Source: Corynebacterium aurimucosum ATCC 700975 (GTDB lineage Bacteria; Actinomycetota; Actinomycetes; Mycobacteriales; Mycobacteriaceae). Taken from it: a stretch of DNA of 64,000 nucleotides. The notes under the pieces were generated by a model. The model had not been told where the DNA came from, made no database searches, and saw only the letters and a list, made by a program, of their open reading frames with translations. Below are positions 8,710-20,145 of the stretch, piece by piece. A program made the position numbers and the translations under genes. The stretch covers positions 25,238 through 89,237 of the forward strand of contig NZ_VDTC01000010.1 of assembly GCF_007672725.1 (NCBI RefSeq). Reading direction: 5' to 3'. Position 1 is the stretch's first letter; each line of letters starts with the position of its first letter.

Positions 8710-9513
8710 CTACGAGGCCCGGTCCGGCCACCCGGGGTACTCGGGTGGCGTGCCGCCGAAGGCGGGGCATAGGTGTTGGAAAGAACACCAGCCACAGAGC
8801 TTCGAGGTCTTGGGCCTGAAGTCACCGGACTTGCCATCGCCTTCGATCTTGGCCCAGAGCTCACCCAGGTCGCGCTCGAAGTACTCGAGCTCCTCCGGCC
8901 CCGGCGTGAGGAACATCGAATCCAGGACCTTGAGGTACATCAGCCGCAACTGCGTGGGGATGGTGCCGAGCAGCCGCCAGTACACCAGCGCGTAGAAGTT
9001 CATCTGGAACTGCGCGTCCTGGGAATAGCGGGGGAGCGGCTTCTTACCGGTTTTATAGTCCACCACGCGTACCTCGCCGGTGGGAGCAACATCAACGCGG
9101 TCGATGAACCCACGGACGGGCACGCCGTTGGGCAGGACTGTATCGACGTACATCTCGCACTTGTGGGCGTCGAAGCCTTGGGGGTTTTCCATCTGGAAGT
9201 AGCCCTTGACCAGTTCGCGCGCCTCGACGAAGAAGTCCAGTTCTTCGGGCTCCGGCACCAATTCACGCAGCTCGGGGTCTTTGCCCAGCATCACCGCCCA
9301 TTCGGGCTTAATCATCTTCACCGCGGCTGGGTACTCGCGTTGCTCGCGGGGCAGCTGATGCATCTTCTCCAGCACAGCGTGGACCAGCGTTCCCTTCACC
9401 TGGGCCTTCGTCTTGGGCTCGGGCAACTTGTCAATAGCCCGGAAGCGATAGAGCAGCGGGCATTGTTTGTAGTCGGAGGCACGGGAAGGGGAGAGGGCTA
9501 GTCGTTTCGGCAT
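8710..9513 (-). CDS. RecB-family PD-(D/E)XK nuclease with Fe-S cysteine cluster
   Basis: A 267-residue single-domain nuclease. The core motif VVDYKTGKK is near residue 150, followed by the QMNFYALVYW helix with the motif-IV Gln/Tyr. Cys18 (DYKQCPLLYRF) together with C240-x2-C243-x5-C249 makes the four-cysteine arrangement that holds a 4Fe-4S cluster in AddB- and Cas4-type nucleases. There is no helicase domain. Open frame extends upstream to 9621, but the family start is MPKRLALSPSRASDY at 9513. It is divergent from the aminopeptidase gene. A role in DNA repair is inferred; there are no cas genes nearby. Confidence 0.85.
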   Translation of the reverse strand: MPKRLALSPSRASDYKQCPLLYRFRAIDKLPEPKTKAQVKGTLVHAVLEKMHQLPREQREYPAAVKMIKPEWAVMLGKDPELRELVPEPEELDFFVEARELVKGYFQMENPQGFDAHKCEMYVDTVLPNGVPVRGFIDRVDVAPTGEVRVVDYKTGKKPLPRYSQDAQFQMNFYALVYWRLLGTIPTQLRLMYLKVLDSMFLTPGPEELEYFERDLGELWAKIEGDGKSGDFRPKTSKLCGWCSFQHLCPAFGGTPPEYPGWPDRAS

Positions 9514-9589
9514 AGTGTTTCTCAGCCTAGCGCATAGCCCACCGCGAACCTTCCCGCATCTCCCGACCGTCCGTGGCAAGCTAGATGGC

Positions 9590-10852
9590 ATGAGCACTAC
9601 GCAAGAGTTTCTTGATTTCATCGCAGCCAGCCCCTCGTCCTATCACGCGGCTGAAGAGGTGGCGCGCACGCTCGTCGCCGCCGGCTTTAGCCGCCAAGAT
9701 GAGTCTGACGAATGGTCAGCAGCACCAGGCGGTCATGTCATGGTCCGGGGTGGTGCGGTCATGGCATGGTATGTCCCCGAAGGCGCCGGCCCGGATTCCG
9801 GCTTCCGCATTATCGGCTCCCACACCGATTCACCCGGCCTGGCTCTCAAGCCCACCCCGGACTTCGATTCCGCAGGGTGGCAGCAGGTAGCCGTCGAGGT
9901 CTATGGCGGGGTGCTTCTCCACAGCTGGTTCGACCGCGAGCTCACCGTCGGCGGCCAGGTCATCACGAAGGATGGCAACCGCCACTTGGTCAATACCGGA
10001 CCCTTGCTGCGCTTGCCTTCCTTGGCGATCCACCTCTACCGCAAAGATGAATTCAAGCCGGATCGCCAACGCCACATGCAGCCGGTGCTCTCCGTAGGTA
10101 CTCCGGAGACGTCGGTGATGGGGGTCGTCGGCAAGCAGCTTGGCGTAGACCCAGAAGATATCGCTTCCTTCAACCTGATTACCGCGGATGCCCAGCGCGG
10201 TGAGGTCTTTGGCGCCGGCGAAAAGCTCATCGCTGCCGGGCGCATGGACAACCTTTCTTCCGTTCATGCTTCGCTGCGTGCCCTGCTCGCTGCTGCAAAG
10301 AACGCCGATTCCATCGAGCACAAGGACGTCCTAGTCATGGCGGCCTTTGATCACGAAGAGGTGGGCTCCTCTTCGCGCTACGGCGCAGGCGGCCCGATCC
10401 TGGGGGATATCCTGACCCGCACCGCCCGTGCCCTCGGCGCGAACGAGGAGCAGCGTTTCCAGATGTTTGCGCGCTCCAGCTGTGTCTCGGCCGACGCCGC
10501 GCACTCCGTGCACCCCAACTACGCCGAAAAGCACGATCCCACGCATCACCCAATCATCGGCCACGGCCCGGTGACCAAGATCAACGGCAACCAGCGCTAT
10601 GCTTCCGACGCTAATACCGTGGCCCTGTGGGAATCTGCCTGCCGCCGTGCGGGCGTTCCGGTCCAGCGCTTCGTGGGAAATAACGATGTCCCGTGTGGCT
10701 CCACCATCGGGCCGATTTCTGCCACCCGTCTGGGCATCCCCACCGTTGATGTGGGAGTGCCGATGCTCTCGATGCACTCGATCCGTGAGCTGGTAGGCGA
10801 GCGCGACCAACTATGGCTTGGTGACGCCCTTGAGGCATACTTGGTTGGTTAA
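9590..10852 (+). CDS. M18-family aspartyl aminopeptidase
   Basis: Cytosolic dinuclear-zinc aminopeptidase of 420 residues that releases N-terminal acidic or neutral residues from peptides. Metal-binding and catalytic segments are GSHTDSPGL, MAAFDHEEVGSSS, CVSADAAHSVHPNY and the C-terminal MLSMHSIRE. The ATG at 9590 (MSTTQEFLDF) fits the family; the frame upstream to 9515 runs into the divergent promoter region. It may serve peptide turnover together with PepQ further downstream. Often named apeB or pepC in corynebacteria. Confidence 0.9.
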   Translation: MSTTQEFLDFIAASPSSYHAAEEVARTLVAAGFSRQDESDEWSAAPGGHVMVRGGAVMAWYVPEGAGPDSGFRIIGSHTDSPGLALKPTPDFDSAGWQQVAVEVYGGVLLHSWFDRELTVGGQVITKDGNRHLVNTGPLLRLPSLAIHLYRKDEFKPDRQRHMQPVLSVGTPETSVMGVVGKQLGVDPEDIASFNLITADAQRGEVFGAGEKLIAAGRMDNLSSVHASLRALLAAAKNADSIEHKDVLVMAAFDHEEVGSSSRYGAGGPILGDILTRTARALGANEEQRFQMFARSSCVSADAAHSVHPNYAEKHDPTHHPIIGHGPVTKINGNQRYASDANTVALWESACRRAGVPVQRFVGNNDVPCGSTIGPISATRLGIPTVDVGVPMLSMHSIRELVGERDQLWLGDALEAYLVG

Positions 10853-10888
10853 TCCTTGCCCCTAACTTTGTGAAAGGTTTTTCACGCT

Positions 10889-14885
<3,997 letters not shown>

Positions 14886-14921
14886 CGCAGCAAACCTCCA
14901 CTCGCGAAAGGAGCTCTGACA

Positions 14922-15113
14922 ATGAGCGGACAGCAGTCTCAGATCAATGCCGGCGGCGGCAACGGTGAGGGAGGAGACTCTCAAGAGTTCGACGCTGGAC
15001 AAGTCAGCATCAACAGCGCCGGAACTGATGATCTCCTCGATGAGATCGATGGGCTCCTGGAATCCAATGCCGAGGAGTTCGTGCGCTCCTACGTCCAAAA
15101 GGGCGGCGAATAA
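14922..15113 (+). CDS. pup: Pup, prokaryotic ubiquitin-like protein
   Basis: A 63-residue disordered modifier protein attached through its C-terminal Glu to substrate lysines. The acidic helix [19 protein letters not shown] binds the ARC/Mpa coiled coil. The C-terminus is YVQKGGE, the ligation-ready Glu form. The N-terminal half is Gly/Gln/Ser-rich. A clear AAAGGAG ribosome-binding site precedes the ATG. The pafA GTG follows 2 bases after the stop; in mycobacteria prcB-prcA lie between these genes and are absent here. Confidence 0.95.
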   Translation: MSGQQSQINAGGGNGEGGDSQEFDAGQVSINSAGTDDLLDEIDGLLESNAEEFVRSYVQKGGE

Positions 15114-15115
15114 AG

Positions 15116-16543
15116 GTGGAACGCCCCTCCGATAACGCCCCCGTTTATGCACGGCGGATTATGGGCATCGAAACCGAGTACGGCATTACTGCGAGCGCAA
15201 GCGATGGACAGCGGGTGATGTCCCCGGATGAGATAGCCCGCGTGCTTTTCCGGCCCATCGTGTCGAAGTACTCCTCCTCGAACATCTTTAGCCCCAACGC
15301 CTCGCGCCTCTACCTCGATGTCGGCTCCCACCCGGAGGTCGCCACCGCTGAATGCGATAGCCTGAGCCAGCTCATCGCGTACGAGCGCGCGGGCGATGCC
15401 ATGGTCAACCGCATGGCCGTGCAAGCAGAGGAGACCTTGGCGGCGGAGGGGGAGGAGCGCGCCGTCTACTTGTTCAAGAATAACGTCGATTCTGCGGGAA
15501 ATTCCTACGGCTGCCACGAGAACTACCTCATTGGCCGCCACGTGGTGCTCAAGGACCTCGGCAAAGCACTGTTGCCGTTTATGATTACCCGGCAGCTCAT
15601 TTGCGGTGCGGGGATGATCAAACCTGCCAAGGGCGACGAGCCTGCGCGTTTCGTGCTTTCACAGCGCGCCGACCAGGTGTGGGAGGGCGTGTCCTCTGCG
15701 ACGACTCGCTCACGCCCCATCATCAACACCCGCGATGAACCGCATGGTGATTCGAAGCGTTTCCGCCGCATGCACGTTATCGTCGGCGACTCCAACATGG
15801 CGGAACCCACGATGGCGCTTAAAGTAGGCTCCACGCTGCTCATGCTGGAGATGCTAGAGGCTGGCTTTGAGGTACCGGAGCTTTCGGTGCTTGATCCAAT
15901 TCAGCACATCCGCACCATCGCGCTCGATTCCACCGGCCGCACCGAGCTTCCGCTCGAGGGAGGCGGCAACACCACCGCGCTCGCAATCCAGCAAGAACTG
16001 TGTGCCGCCGCAGAACGTTGGCTGGAGTACCGCGAGGACGCCGGCACACCAACGGCTGAGCTCGCACGCGTCGTCGATCTCTGGAAGCGCACCCTCCAGG
16101 CCATTGACACACAAGACTTTTCCGCGGTCGATCGCGAGATCGATTGGATCATCAAGCGCGGCCTACTGAACCGCTACCGCGAGCGCCTGGGCGGAGATTG
16201 GGCGCACCCCAAGCTGGCCCAGATTGACCTGACCTACCACGACATTCGCCCAGGCCGCGGTCTCTACAGCGTGCTGGAGCAGCGCGGCATGGTGGAACAG
16301 TGGATCGATGATGCATCTAGCAATGCCGCCGTCGATACCGCCCCGCAGACCACCCGCGCCAAGCTGCGCGGCGAGTTCCTCGCCGTTGCCCGCGAGCTCA
16401 ACGCCGCTGTGACGGTGGATTGGACGCGGATGAAAGTCAACCGCCCAGAACCCATGACCGAAGAGTTCTCCGACCCCTTCGTATCCGAGGACCCGCGCTT
16501 AGACGGGTTGTTAGACTACATGCGTTCGCACCAAGGTGCTTAA
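15116..16543 (+). CDS. pafA: PafA, Pup--protein ligase
   Basis: ATP-dependent ligase that phosphorylates the Pup C-terminal Glu and joins it to a substrate lysine. The 475-residue protein has GIETEYGI near residue 17, FKNNVDSAGNSYGCHENY and INTRDEPHGDSKRFRR, all typical of the family. It lacks the Dop-specific loop. The GTG start is 2 bases after the pup stop, so translation is probably coupled. Paralogous with the upstream dop. Confidence 0.94.
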   Translation: MERPSDNAPVYARRIMGIETEYGITASASDGQRVMSPDEIARVLFRPIVSKYSSSNIFSPNASRLYLDVGSHPEVATAECDSLSQLIAYERAGDAMVNRMAVQAEETLAAEGEERAVYLFKNNVDSAGNSYGCHENYLIGRHVVLKDLGKALLPFMITRQLICGAGMIKPAKGDEPARFVLSQRADQVWEGVSSATTRSRPIINTRDEPHGDSKRFRRMHVIVGDSNMAEPTMALKVGSTLLMLEMLEAGFEVPELSVLDPIQHIRTIALDSTGRTELPLEGGGNTTALAIQQELCAAAERWLEYREDAGTPTAELARVVDLWKRTLQAIDTQDFSAVDREIDWIIKRGLLNRYRERLGGDWAHPKLAQIDLTYHDIRPGRGLYSVLEQRGMVEQWIDDASSNAAVDTAPQTTRAKLRGEFLAVARELNAAVTVDWTRMKVNRPEPMTEEFSDPFVSEDPRLDGLLDYMRSHQGA

Positions 16544-16574
16544 GGCCCCAAACTTCAACAAGGAACCTGCCATC

Positions 16575-17564
16575 ATGCCGTCAGCAGATCGCACTGCGGC
16601 TCGGACACCGGTCCGAGATCGAGCCATCGAAAGGCTCACCAACCTCACCTTTGCCCTCCACGGCGCAGCGCACCAAGGCGGGGTTCCCGACCGCAGCGCT
16701 GCCTGGATTCGCAGCAACGTCGAGGGCTATCAATCCCGCAGCGACGAGGCCTTTCAGAAGCAGCTTTCCCGCGACATTGTGACGCTGCAGCGAGCCGGTG
16801 TGCCGGTGGTGCACAGCAGTGGGGCGGAAGGCTCGCTGTATCGCCTCGATCCTGAGAGCTACCAGCTGCCTCCCGTGGACTTCACACCCGAGGAAGCCAT
16901 GGTGTTGGGCGTTGCCGGCGGGATTGGCACCCCGGGCGGTTTGAGTGATTTCAGCTTGTCCGCGTGGACAAAGCTAGCGGCCTCGGGAGCCTCCCGCGAC
17001 CTGCGCGGCGCGCCCGTCTACACCGCCGTCAACGACATGACCAGGCTGAGCCCAGAGCTCGTCACCGGGGTGATTACCGCCGTGCGTGCGGGGCTGCGCA
17101 TCTCCTTTGATTACTTTGCCACGCCCTCAGCCGAACCGGTTCGCCGCCACATGGACCCGTGGGGGTTGGTCAATCACCGTGATCGCGTCTATCTCGTCGG
17201 ATGGGATGTGGACCGGGAGGCACCCCGCACCTTCCGCGCCACCCGCGTGGACAACGTCCGGCGCTCGCGCGCTGCGGCCACGCACCTCGAACCCACCGCG
17301 CCGCTGCAAGATCTCGTCGTGGAGGCGCTGGATCGGGGAGATACCGTCGATGCCCTCCTTGAGGTACCGGATGGCCAGGCCGCCGAGCTTGTCGACGCCG
17401 GACGCAGACGCTCGGATGGCCTGCTTGAGCTGACGGGCGTGCGCCGCGATTGGCTGGTGCGCACCGCCGCGGGATATGCGCCGGATATCGTCGTAGCCCA
17501 GCCAGAAGACGTTCGCTCGGACATCATCGCGCTCTTGAATGGGGAGGAACCGCACCATGGCTGA
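16575..17564 (+). CDS. pafB: PafB, WYL-domain transcriptional regulator
   Basis: A 329-residue protein with an N-terminal winged helix (ERLTNLTFALHGAAHQGG onward) and a C-terminal WYL domain whose core reads ISFDYFAT and RVYLVGWDVDR. In mycobacteria PafB and PafC form a heterodimer that activates the RecA-independent DNA-damage response; the link to pupylation is genetic linkage rather than function. The ATG at 16575 has an AAGGAA site 9 bases upstream; an earlier in-frame start at 16536 overlaps the pafA end and is less likely. The end overlaps pafC by 8 bases. Confidence 0.88.
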   Translation: MPSADRTAARTPVRDRAIERLTNLTFALHGAAHQGGVPDRSAAWIRSNVEGYQSRSDEAFQKQLSRDIVTLQRAGVPVVHSSGAEGSLYRLDPESYQLPPVDFTPEEAMVLGVAGGIGTPGGLSDFSLSAWTKLAASGASRDLRGAPVYTAVNDMTRLSPELVTGVITAVRAGLRISFDYFATPSAEPVRRHMDPWGLVNHRDRVYLVGWDVDREAPRTFRATRVDNVRRSRAAATHLEPTAPLQDLVVEALDRGDTVDALLEVPDGQAAELVDAGRRRSDGLLELTGVRRDWLVRTAAGYAPDIVVAQPEDVRSDIIALLNGEEPHHG

Positions 17565-18522
17565 TCAGCCACGCAAACTGCAGTCTCTTGTTCGCTCCCT
17601 CAACCTCATCCCATACCTGCGCAACCACCCAGGGGTGACCCCGATGGAAGCGGCCGAGGACTTGGGGATGACACCTGCTGAGCTTAAGGATGCCGTCGAC
17701 AGACTTTTCTGCTCTGGGGTGGGCCGCAATACTGAGGACCTCATCGACTTAAGCTTCAGCTACCGCGATGGCATCGAGATCTACAACGACCAGGGCCTGA
17801 CCCAGGCCCTGCGCTTGACCCCAACGGAGGCCGGCGCGTTGTTGCTGACGCTCGAGTCCCTTGAGGCAATGCCGGGGCTTGTCGACGTCTCCGCAGTCCA
17901 TTCCGCCGCCGCGAAGCTGCGCGAGATCATGGATGAAAAGACCGCCGCCATCTACGATTCCCTGGCCACAACGGATCCGGAGGAATCTCAGGTGCAAGCG
18001 GCGCTGGCGGGGGCCGTCGACAAGCGCCGGCAGGTCCGTTTCACCTATTGGAGCATGTCCTCCAACCGCACCAGCGAGCGCACCGTGCACCCAGCACGAA
18101 TCTTCATCGTGGATGGAGAACCCTATTTGGTGGCCTGGGACGAATCGGTAGGGGAGCACCGCACGTTCCGCTTGGACCGCATGAGCGATGTTGAGGTGCT
18201 TGACGCAACCGCAACCCCGCACCTGCGCAAGCTGGACTTCAACCCCGATTCCCCCTTTGGCCTAGATCACACTCTCGTTGCGCAGCTGGAGATTAACCAA
18301 GAATTCACCTGGCTAGCAGAACACTACGACATCACTCTCGGCAAAACACTAGAAAATGGGCGGATAGCTGCGACGATGCCCGTCGGATCTGAAGCATGGT
18401 TTAGCCGTTTCGCTCTCGGTCAAGCCGACCGATTGCGGGTCGTGGGGCCGCAGAAGCTCGTCGACGCCATTTCGGAACATAGAAAACGGGCGTTGGAGCG
18501 TTATACTCAACTGCCAGACTAA
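17557..18522 (+). CDS. pafC: PafC, WYL-domain transcriptional regulator
   Basis: Partner of PafB, 321 residues: N-terminal winged helix (LVRSLNLIPYLRNHPGVTPMEAAEDLG) and a WYL domain with VRFTYWSMSS and PYLVAWDES. The start ATG at 17557 lies inside the end of pafB with a GAGGAA site upstream. The 8-base overlap fits stoichiometric production of the heterodimer. It probably closes the operon that starts at arc or pafB. Confidence 0.88.
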   Translation: MADQPRKLQSLVRSLNLIPYLRNHPGVTPMEAAEDLGMTPAELKDAVDRLFCSGVGRNTEDLIDLSFSYRDGIEIYNDQGLTQALRLTPTEAGALLLTLESLEAMPGLVDVSAVHSAAAKLREIMDEKTAAIYDSLATTDPEESQVQAALAGAVDKRRQVRFTYWSMSSNRTSERTVHPARIFIVDGEPYLVAWDESVGEHRTFRLDRMSDVEVLDATATPHLRKLDFNPDSPFGLDHTLVAQLEINQEFTWLAEHYDITLGKTLENGRIAATMPVGSEAWFSRFALGQADRLRVVGPQKLVDAISEHRKRALERYTQLPD

Positions 18523-18544
18523 GAGCTCTCCTGTGTGCGCCCCG

Positions 18545-18577
18545 TGCAGCGCTGCGCTGCATGGAAGCGTACGCTTC
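18545..18577. promoter_or_regulatory. two adjacent palindromes upstream of tatA
   Basis: TGCAGCG-CTG-CGCTGCA (18545-18561, 7-bp arms) is followed 2 bases later by the perfect 14-bp palindrome GAAGCGTACGCTTC (18564-18577). They may be a pafC terminator plus an operator, or paired operators. No T-tract follows. Confidence 0.4.
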
Positions 18578-18605
18578 ATCAACCTAGAAAGAAGGGGCAC
18601 CCTCA

Positions 18606-18869
18606 ATGACCGTGGGACCTTTGGAAATCGGCCTTGTCGTTCTCGTTATCGTGCTGTTGTTCGGCGCCAAGAAGCTGCCGGAGCTAGCTCGTTCGATGGG
18701 CCGCTCCATGCGCATTTTTAAGTCCGAAGTCAAGGAGATGAAGGAGGAGAACAACACTCCCGAGCAGCAGGCCCAAATTGCTGCATCGAAGAAGAACGAT
18801 GAGGACTTCTGGAACAGCCCGGAAATGCAGCCGCGCGCATCCAAGCCGGTTGATGGAAATCAGAACTAA
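18606..18869 (+). CDS. tatA: TatA, twin-arginine translocase pore subunit
   Basis: An 87-residue protein with a short N-terminal transmembrane helix ([17 protein letters not shown]), the [16 protein letters not shown] hinge and amphipathic helix, and a charged C-terminal tail, as in TatA/E. It oligomerises to let folded proteins cross the membrane together with TatC. AGAAAGAAGG upstream is an adequate ribosome-binding site. tatC follows after an intergenic hairpin; TatB is not adjacent. Confidence 0.95.
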   Translation: MTVGPLEIGLVVLVIVLLFGAKKLPELARSMGRSMRIFKSEVKEMKEENNTPEQQAQIAASKKNDEDFWNSPEMQPRASKPVDGNQN

Positions 18870-18884
18870 TCATCTTTCTCGGTA

Positions 18885-18930
18885 GGCACACCACGCTCAA
18901 GGGACTTGGAACTCCAAGGGAGTGTGTGCC
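18885..18930 (+). other. hairpin between tatA and tatC
   Basis: Imperfect stem-loop: outer arms GGCACAC / GTGTGCC, a CACGCTC/GAGTGTG section with one wobble pair, and inner CTTGG-AACT-CCAAG. A poor T-run follows. It could attenuate read-through or stabilise the tatA message, giving more TatA than TatC. Confidence 0.45.
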
Positions 18931-18958
18931 GCTGTGGGCTTTCTAGGGAGGCATTGCA

Positions 18959-20047
18959 TTGAGTACCGCGAGTACACCGCCGAATCCCGCGTCTAGCGCA
19001 CGCAAGCAAAAGTGGACCTCAAAGCTGCGCCGCAAGCCCAAGAATCCTACGGGGGAGATGACCCTAGTCCAACATCTCCAAGAACTGCGTCGGCGCATCG
19101 TGATTTCCTTGCTTGCTCTCGTGGTAGGCACCATCATCGGATTCATTTGGTATCAAAACGCTCCGTTTAATATGGCGCCGCTAGGCGAGATCTTGCGTGG
19201 GCCCTATTGCTCGCTGCCTGAGGAAAAGCGCATCTCTTTCACCGCGGATGGCGAATGCCGCTTGCTCGCCACCAGCCCCTTCGAAATGCTGCTGCTGCGC
19301 CTCAAAGTGGGCGCGTTGGCTGGCGCAGTAATGTCCTCACCGGTGTGGCTCCATCAAATATGGGCATTCATTGTGCCCGGTCTGCATAAGAACGAGCGCC
19401 GTTTCACCTTCTTTTTTGTCTCCACGGCGGTAGTTCTCTTCGTGCTTGGCGCGCTTCTTGCCTACTTCATCCTTTCCGTGGGTTTGGAGTTCCTCATGGG
19501 CATGGGCTCGGAGTACCAGACCGCGGCACTAACCGGTGAGCGCTATTTCTACTTCCTGCTGACGTTGCTCCTCATCTTCGGCGTGAGCTTTGAGATCCCA
19601 CTACTCGTGGTATGCCTCAATGTGATAGGTGTCCTGGAATACGATGACGTCAAGGACAAGCGCCGCATCATCATTGTCGCCATCATGATCTTCGCTGCGG
19701 TGGTGACACCCGGCCAAGAACCTTTTTCGATGTTGGTCTTGGCCGGTGCCCTCGTACTCCTCGTGGAATTGGCCTTCCAGTTCTGCCGCATCAACGACAA
19801 ACGCCAGAAGCGCCAGCGCCCAGACTGGATGGATCTGGATGATGAAACAGCCTCGTCCTTGGACGAAGGTCCGGGTGCCATAGGTGCACCAACTCCGGTG
19901 TCTGCATCAACGAGCGTTTCTGCGTCTTCGCGGCCGGTATCTTCCAGGCCTGTTCCCCCGACCTCGACGGGTGAAGCTCCGACACCGCAGCCTCAACAGA
20001 GGAACACTCAGCCCCCGCAGAGCGGCTTCTTCGACGACGTTCTGTAG
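18959..20047 (+). CDS. tatC: TatC, twin-arginine translocase receptor subunit
   Basis: Six-helix membrane protein that binds twin-arginine signal peptides. The 362-residue protein has the conserved start of the fold MTLVQHLQELRRRIVIS, the periplasmic loop SPFEMLLLRLKVG and ALLAYFILSVGLEFL. The C-terminal 70 residues (Ser/Pro/Thr/Gln-rich) are an added cytoplasmic tail seen in actinobacteria. The TTG start at 18959 follows an AGGGAGG site; another TTG at 18954 is out of frame. Confidence 0.94.
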   Translation: MSTASTPPNPASSARKQKWTSKLRRKPKNPTGEMTLVQHLQELRRRIVISLLALVVGTIIGFIWYQNAPFNMAPLGEILRGPYCSLPEEKRISFTADGECRLLATSPFEMLLLRLKVGALAGAVMSSPVWLHQIWAFIVPGLHKNERRFTFFFVSTAVVLFVLGALLAYFILSVGLEFLMGMGSEYQTAALTGERYFYFLLTLLLIFGVSFEIPLLVVCLNVIGVLEYDDVKDKRRIIIVAIMIFAAVVTPGQEPFSMLVLAGALVLLVELAFQFCRINDKRQKRQRPDWMDLDDETASSLDEGPGAIGAPTPVSASTSVSASSRPVSSRPVPPTSTGEAPTPQPQQRNTQPPQSGFFDDVL

Positions 20048-20118
20048 GATTGTCAGCCTTCTTAGGTACCTTGTTCAAACGTTCCCGCTTGGCGCCGGGG
20101 ACCGTCGCGCTAGTTCGC

Positions 20119-20137
20119 GGTACCTGACAGGTACCCT
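20119..20137 (+). promoter_or_regulatory. operator-like dyad over the helY -10
   Basis: GGTACCT-GAC-AGGTACC (20119-20135) is a perfect inverted repeat whose right arm overlaps the -10 candidate TACCCT (20132-20137), 8 bases before the ATG. A further AGGTACCT palindrome lies upstream at 20064-20071. Confidence 0.5.
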
Positions 20138-20145
20138 GGGGACTT

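Noticed and set aside
10870..10885. GTGAAA/TTTCAC repeat before trmI as a regulatory hairpin
   Set aside because: Six-base arms around a 4-base loop holding the weak ribosome-binding site are too short to claim a switch; noted only in the trmI entry.
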